Shown here in pieces: positions 6,227-8,424 of a stretch of DNA of 8,424 nt. The position numbers and the translations under genes are program-made. The DNA lies in contig MWBK01000122.1 of assembly GCA_002069025.1 (NCBI GenBank), positions 1 through 8,424 on the forward strand. Direction: 5' to 3'. Under the pieces are notes generated by a model. It searched no databases, was not told where the DNA came from, and worked only from the letters and a program-made list of their open reading frames with translations. How positions within the stretch are numbered: the stretch's first letter is position 1; every line of letters begins with the position of its first letter. The stretch comes from Bacteroidetes bacterium ADurb.Bin302. Its GTDB lineage: Bacteria > Bacteroidota > Bacteroidia > Bacteroidales > Paludibacteraceae.

Positions 6227-8227
6227 TTAATAGCTTATAGTTCTTTCAAATATATATGGACCTAACTCCATGCGAGTCCAGTTTCCTCTATCGTCATATT
6301 TTGTTGAAACATCCCAATCAAAAGAAAAATCGATAGATTGATCGGCAGCCATTGCAGCTTCTTTACGAGCTTTTTTAGCTTCATTAAGCTTTATATTATT
6401 TTTTGAATCGCCAAAAATCTCAATATAATTCCACTTAGTTATATTACCCCAATTGTTTTTAATATCCATAGAAACACTGGAACGGATTTTTTGAGGTTGT
6501 CCGTAACTGTCTTCTTCTAAGACTTCAATCTGATGTTTAATATTATCAGCTAAAATATATGCGTAATTATCGTAGCCCTTATTTTTTTCTAATAAAATAC
6601 TCCCTTCCCAATCAAGTAAAGTAATAACTCCATCAGAGTTGATTTTTACCAAAGATTTAAATTGAGTATGATTTTCACTAACCAAAGAAGGAAATTTAAT
6701 GTTATTTGAATCAGCTATTGCCTTAAGGAAAGAGAATGGACGTGATGATACCGATTTACCTTCAAAATTAATAGTACCATCAGTATTCATTGACAACTGT
6801 ACTTCTTCAGTTGTTTCCGTTTTCATCTTAATGAAGCCACCAACCAAATTCTCTGTTTTACAAAATGTTTCTGCTGCCATTTTGTCTGAAATTGAATTTA
6901 TTTTATCATAAACAGGCATAATAATACGTAGCAAAGTACCATCAAAGGTCGTTATGCCCATATGTTCTCCTGTTTTTTTATTGTACTTAGGTTGCAGTGT
7001 ATTAATCTTTATTTTCTCTTTTTTACCTTCGTCATCTATCACAACTTGAGATGCAGAAAAACTTTTAATTCTATTTTGTACATCATATTCAAGTTTGTAT
7101 GTAATAGGCATATTGTTTGAAGTAGTTATTTTGCCTTCAATAGACTTTGGTTTTCCTTTACAATCATTTAAAGGGAAGAATTGGAACGGATAGTTCAATC
7201 TAAAAATCTGACAAATAAGATCGTTATATGTATAATAATCAACAAAACGAGACATATTCCTATTAATCACATTGAATAAAGGTGCATATTTAACAGCTGC
7301 AACAGGATAATTTAATACGAATGGACGCAAGGCATTATATTGAGACAGAGCCAACTCACCTTCAACATATTTACCATATTGTTCGTATGCTTCTCGAGCT
7401 TTTTCAGGCTCTTCAAGCCATGCATAACAAATAGATAAATTATGATATACATCAAGCAATTGTTCTTCTTTACAAAGTCCTATATTGTAAGACAAAACAT
7501 CCGTATATAGTCTTAATATATTTTTCTCGCTTTTTGTTAAAAGAAGATGCTTTTTATTCTCTACTGCATCAATAACACGAGATTTAAGTTCTGATAAGTT
7601 TGAAATTCCGGGTATATCCGCCAAATTAAACGGAGTTTCGAAAGTACCGAAACCATATTTCGAAAACACATCTTGTCTAACTCTTCTGTATGCTGCATGT
7701 ATTCCTACCAATGATGATGCCGGCAATCCCTTAGCATATTGTTCGTTTTTTGTTGAATCAACACCCTGTAAAACGCCTAAATCAATTTCATTTAAAACAT
7801 GACCTTCATTATCGCTGATACGGTATCTGCACTTAATTTTATACGGAACCGCGATCAAATCACCATTCCCTTTTATACTATCAGCACTACTTTCCAAAGG
7901 TATATTTGATACAAGTATTTCAACCATTGCTCGTTTCTTACTGGCATCACTACAATAAATATAAGCAGGAACAAATTTCCATACAGCAAACCGACCAACC
8001 TTATCAACCACCTTATTTATTTCATTTTCTTCAAGCATCAAGCGTAAAGAATCTCTTCCCGTCCATCCCTCTTTAGAAGTACGTTCGTTATCAATCATCA
8101 AATACACATTAGCAGCTTCAAATTGTACACTCTTTGTAGGTGCCTGAAAATAAGATACATTACTTGCAAACAAACTGTATGTAGATAGTATGTATATGCA
8201 AAAAAGAAGGCTATATTTTTTATTCAT
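6227..8227 (-). CDS. exported protein of unknown function with degenerate YD-like segments
   Basis: I do not recognise this 666-residue protein. It begins with a typical type I signal peptide: MNKK, a hydrophobic stretch (5-20), and a probable cleavage site after LFAS (19-22). No lipobox cysteine follows, so it is likely periplasmic or secreted rather than a lipoprotein. Residues 33-200 look like a mixed alpha/beta domain. A TPR-like helical pair is at about 257-292, with YHNLSICYAWLEEPEKAREA as its core. The C-terminal two thirds carry short segments like degraded YD (RHS-type) repeats: YKLEYDVQNRIKSF (377-390), GKITTSN (365-371), WGNITKWNYIE (593-603) and KYDDRGNWTRME (643-654). A Lys/Ala-rich helix lies at 613-628. 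The ATG at 8227 directly precedes the signal peptide. The gene stands upstream of rpsP but has its own -7 element. A surface or cell-envelope role is only a guess. Confidence 0.85.
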   Translation of the reverse strand: MNKKYSLLFCIYILSTYSLFASNVSYFQAPTKSVQFEAANVYLMIDNERTSKEGWTGRDSLRLMLEENEINKVVDKVGRFAVWKFVPAYIYCSDASKKRAMVEILVSNIPLESSADSIKGNGDLIAVPYKIKCRYRISDNEGHVLNEIDLGVLQGVDSTKNEQYAKGLPASSLVGIHAAYRRVRQDVFSKYGFGTFETPFNLADIPGISNLSELKSRVIDAVENKKHLLLTKSEKNILRLYTDVLSYNIGLCKEEQLLDVYHNLSICYAWLEEPEKAREAYEQYGKYVEGELALSQYNALRPFVLNYPVAAVKYAPLFNVINRNMSRFVDYYTYNDLICQIFRLNYPFQFFPLNDCKGKPKSIEGKITTSNNMPITYKLEYDVQNRIKSFSASQVVIDDEGKKEKIKINTLQPKYNKKTGEHMGITTFDGTLLRIIMPVYDKINSISDKMAAETFCKTENLVGGFIKMKTETTEEVQLSMNTDGTINFEGKSVSSRPFSFLKAIADSNNIKFPSLVSENHTQFKSLVKINSDGVITLLDWEGSILLEKNKGYDNYAYILADNIKHQIEVLEEDSYGQPQKIRSSVSMDIKNNWGNITKWNYIEIFGDSKNNIKLNEAKKARKEAAMAADQSIDFSFDWDVSTKYDDRGNWTRMELGPYIFERTISY

Positions 8228-8236
8228 TTGATACGA

Positions 8237-8255
8237 GCATTATTAGTAATGATGC
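8237..8255. promoter_or_regulatory. near-palindrome in the leader, possible operator
   Basis: Nine-base arms (8237-8245 and 8247-8255) are inverted repeats with one mismatch around a single central base. The site covers the predicted transcription start of the exported-protein gene and touches its -7 element, a position where a repressor could act. In AT-rich DNA such a match may also be chance, and I know of no regulator that binds it. Confidence 0.25.
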
Positions 8256-8290
8256 AAAGGTAATAATTTTATATTTCTATCGGGCAAAAA
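8255..8290 (-). promoter_or_regulatory. candidate promoter of the exported-protein gene
   Basis: On the minus strand, TACCTTTG (8262-8255) is an exact TAnnTTTG element followed by CA, as at rpsP. A TTTTTG box (8290-8285) stands 22 bp upstream, somewhat longer than the usual 19-21 bp. The -7 element ends 27 bp before the ATG at 8227, giving a short leader of about 20 nt. The -7 call is good; the -33 call is weaker. Confidence 0.65.
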
Positions 8291-8356
8291 TGTTTAAAAA
8301 GCCATGAATTAGCATCGTAGAATAACATTTTTTATAGGGTGAAGGACGCGTAATGT

Positions 8357-8424
8357 GTAGGGGCGAATTGCATTCGCCCGTGGGATTCGGGGTGTGATTA
8401 TGTTTCGTTGGTCGATTTTGTAGG
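8357..8424. repeat. GC-rich intergenic palindromic repeat, second copy cut by the window end
   Basis: A perfect inverted repeat has 8-base arms (GGGCGAAT at 8361-8368 and ATTCGCCC at 8372-8379) around TGC. It is introduced by GTAG (8357-8360) and followed by a GT-rich spacer. The last five bases (GTAGG, 8420-8424) match the first five of the block (8357-8361), as expected if a second copy starts 63 bp later. Hand counting gives about 57% G+C over 8355-8400, well above the surroundings. The motif looks like a dispersed REP- or MITE-like element. No transposase or reading frame is associated in the visible part. Confidence 0.6.

Noticed and set aside
8357..8424. CRISPR array
   Set aside because: Only one complete repeat block is visible, and the partial second match is five bases. 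The element is a palindrome with a GT-rich flank, and no cas gene is in the window.

Overview
The window looks like a chromosomal segment from a member of the phylum Bacteroidetes, probably Bacteroidales or a relative. The DNA is AT-rich. Exact matches to the Bacteroidetes -7 element (TAnnTTTG) lie upstream of several genes, and Shine-Dalgarno sequences are weak or absent. The S16 ribosomal protein has a long Ala/Glu/Pro-rich tail. The short arginine decarboxylase next to an agmatinase is an arrangement I associate with this phylum.

Layout. At the left edge, on the + strand, is the C-terminal part of a DUF4143-type AAA ATPase whose start is outside the window. It converges on a run of minus-strand genes, and an AT-rich hairpin at 719-753 separates the two. 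Reading the minus strand in its own direction (right to left), the genes are: a 666-residue exported protein of unknown function (8227-6227); rpsP with its own strong promoter and an intrinsic terminator (6106-5519); a COG2509-type FAD-dependent dehydrogenase (5428-3872); and a tight three-gene cluster of arginine decarboxylase (3700-2306), agmatinase (2304-1453) and uracil-DNA glycosylase (1462-800). In that cluster the first junction is 1 nt and the second is a 10-nt overlap, so it is very probably one operon.

How the genes work together. The decarboxylase and agmatinase give a two-step route from arginine through agmatine to putrescine plus urea. The ung gene is translationally coupled to them but belongs to base-excision repair, so its link is probably transcriptional rather than biochemical. 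The S16 protein and the FAD protein are housekeeping or conserved genes without a visible connection to that pathway.

The right edge (about 8340-8424) changes character. It is GC-rich and holds a perfect inverted repeat, and the last five bases match the start of the repeat block, suggesting an array of short palindromic intergenic repeats continuing outside. I see no CRISPR array, tRNA, rRNA, transposase, phage gene or recognisable defence system. Most of the window is ordinary chromosomal sequence, and no stretch over 300 bases lacks a gene.
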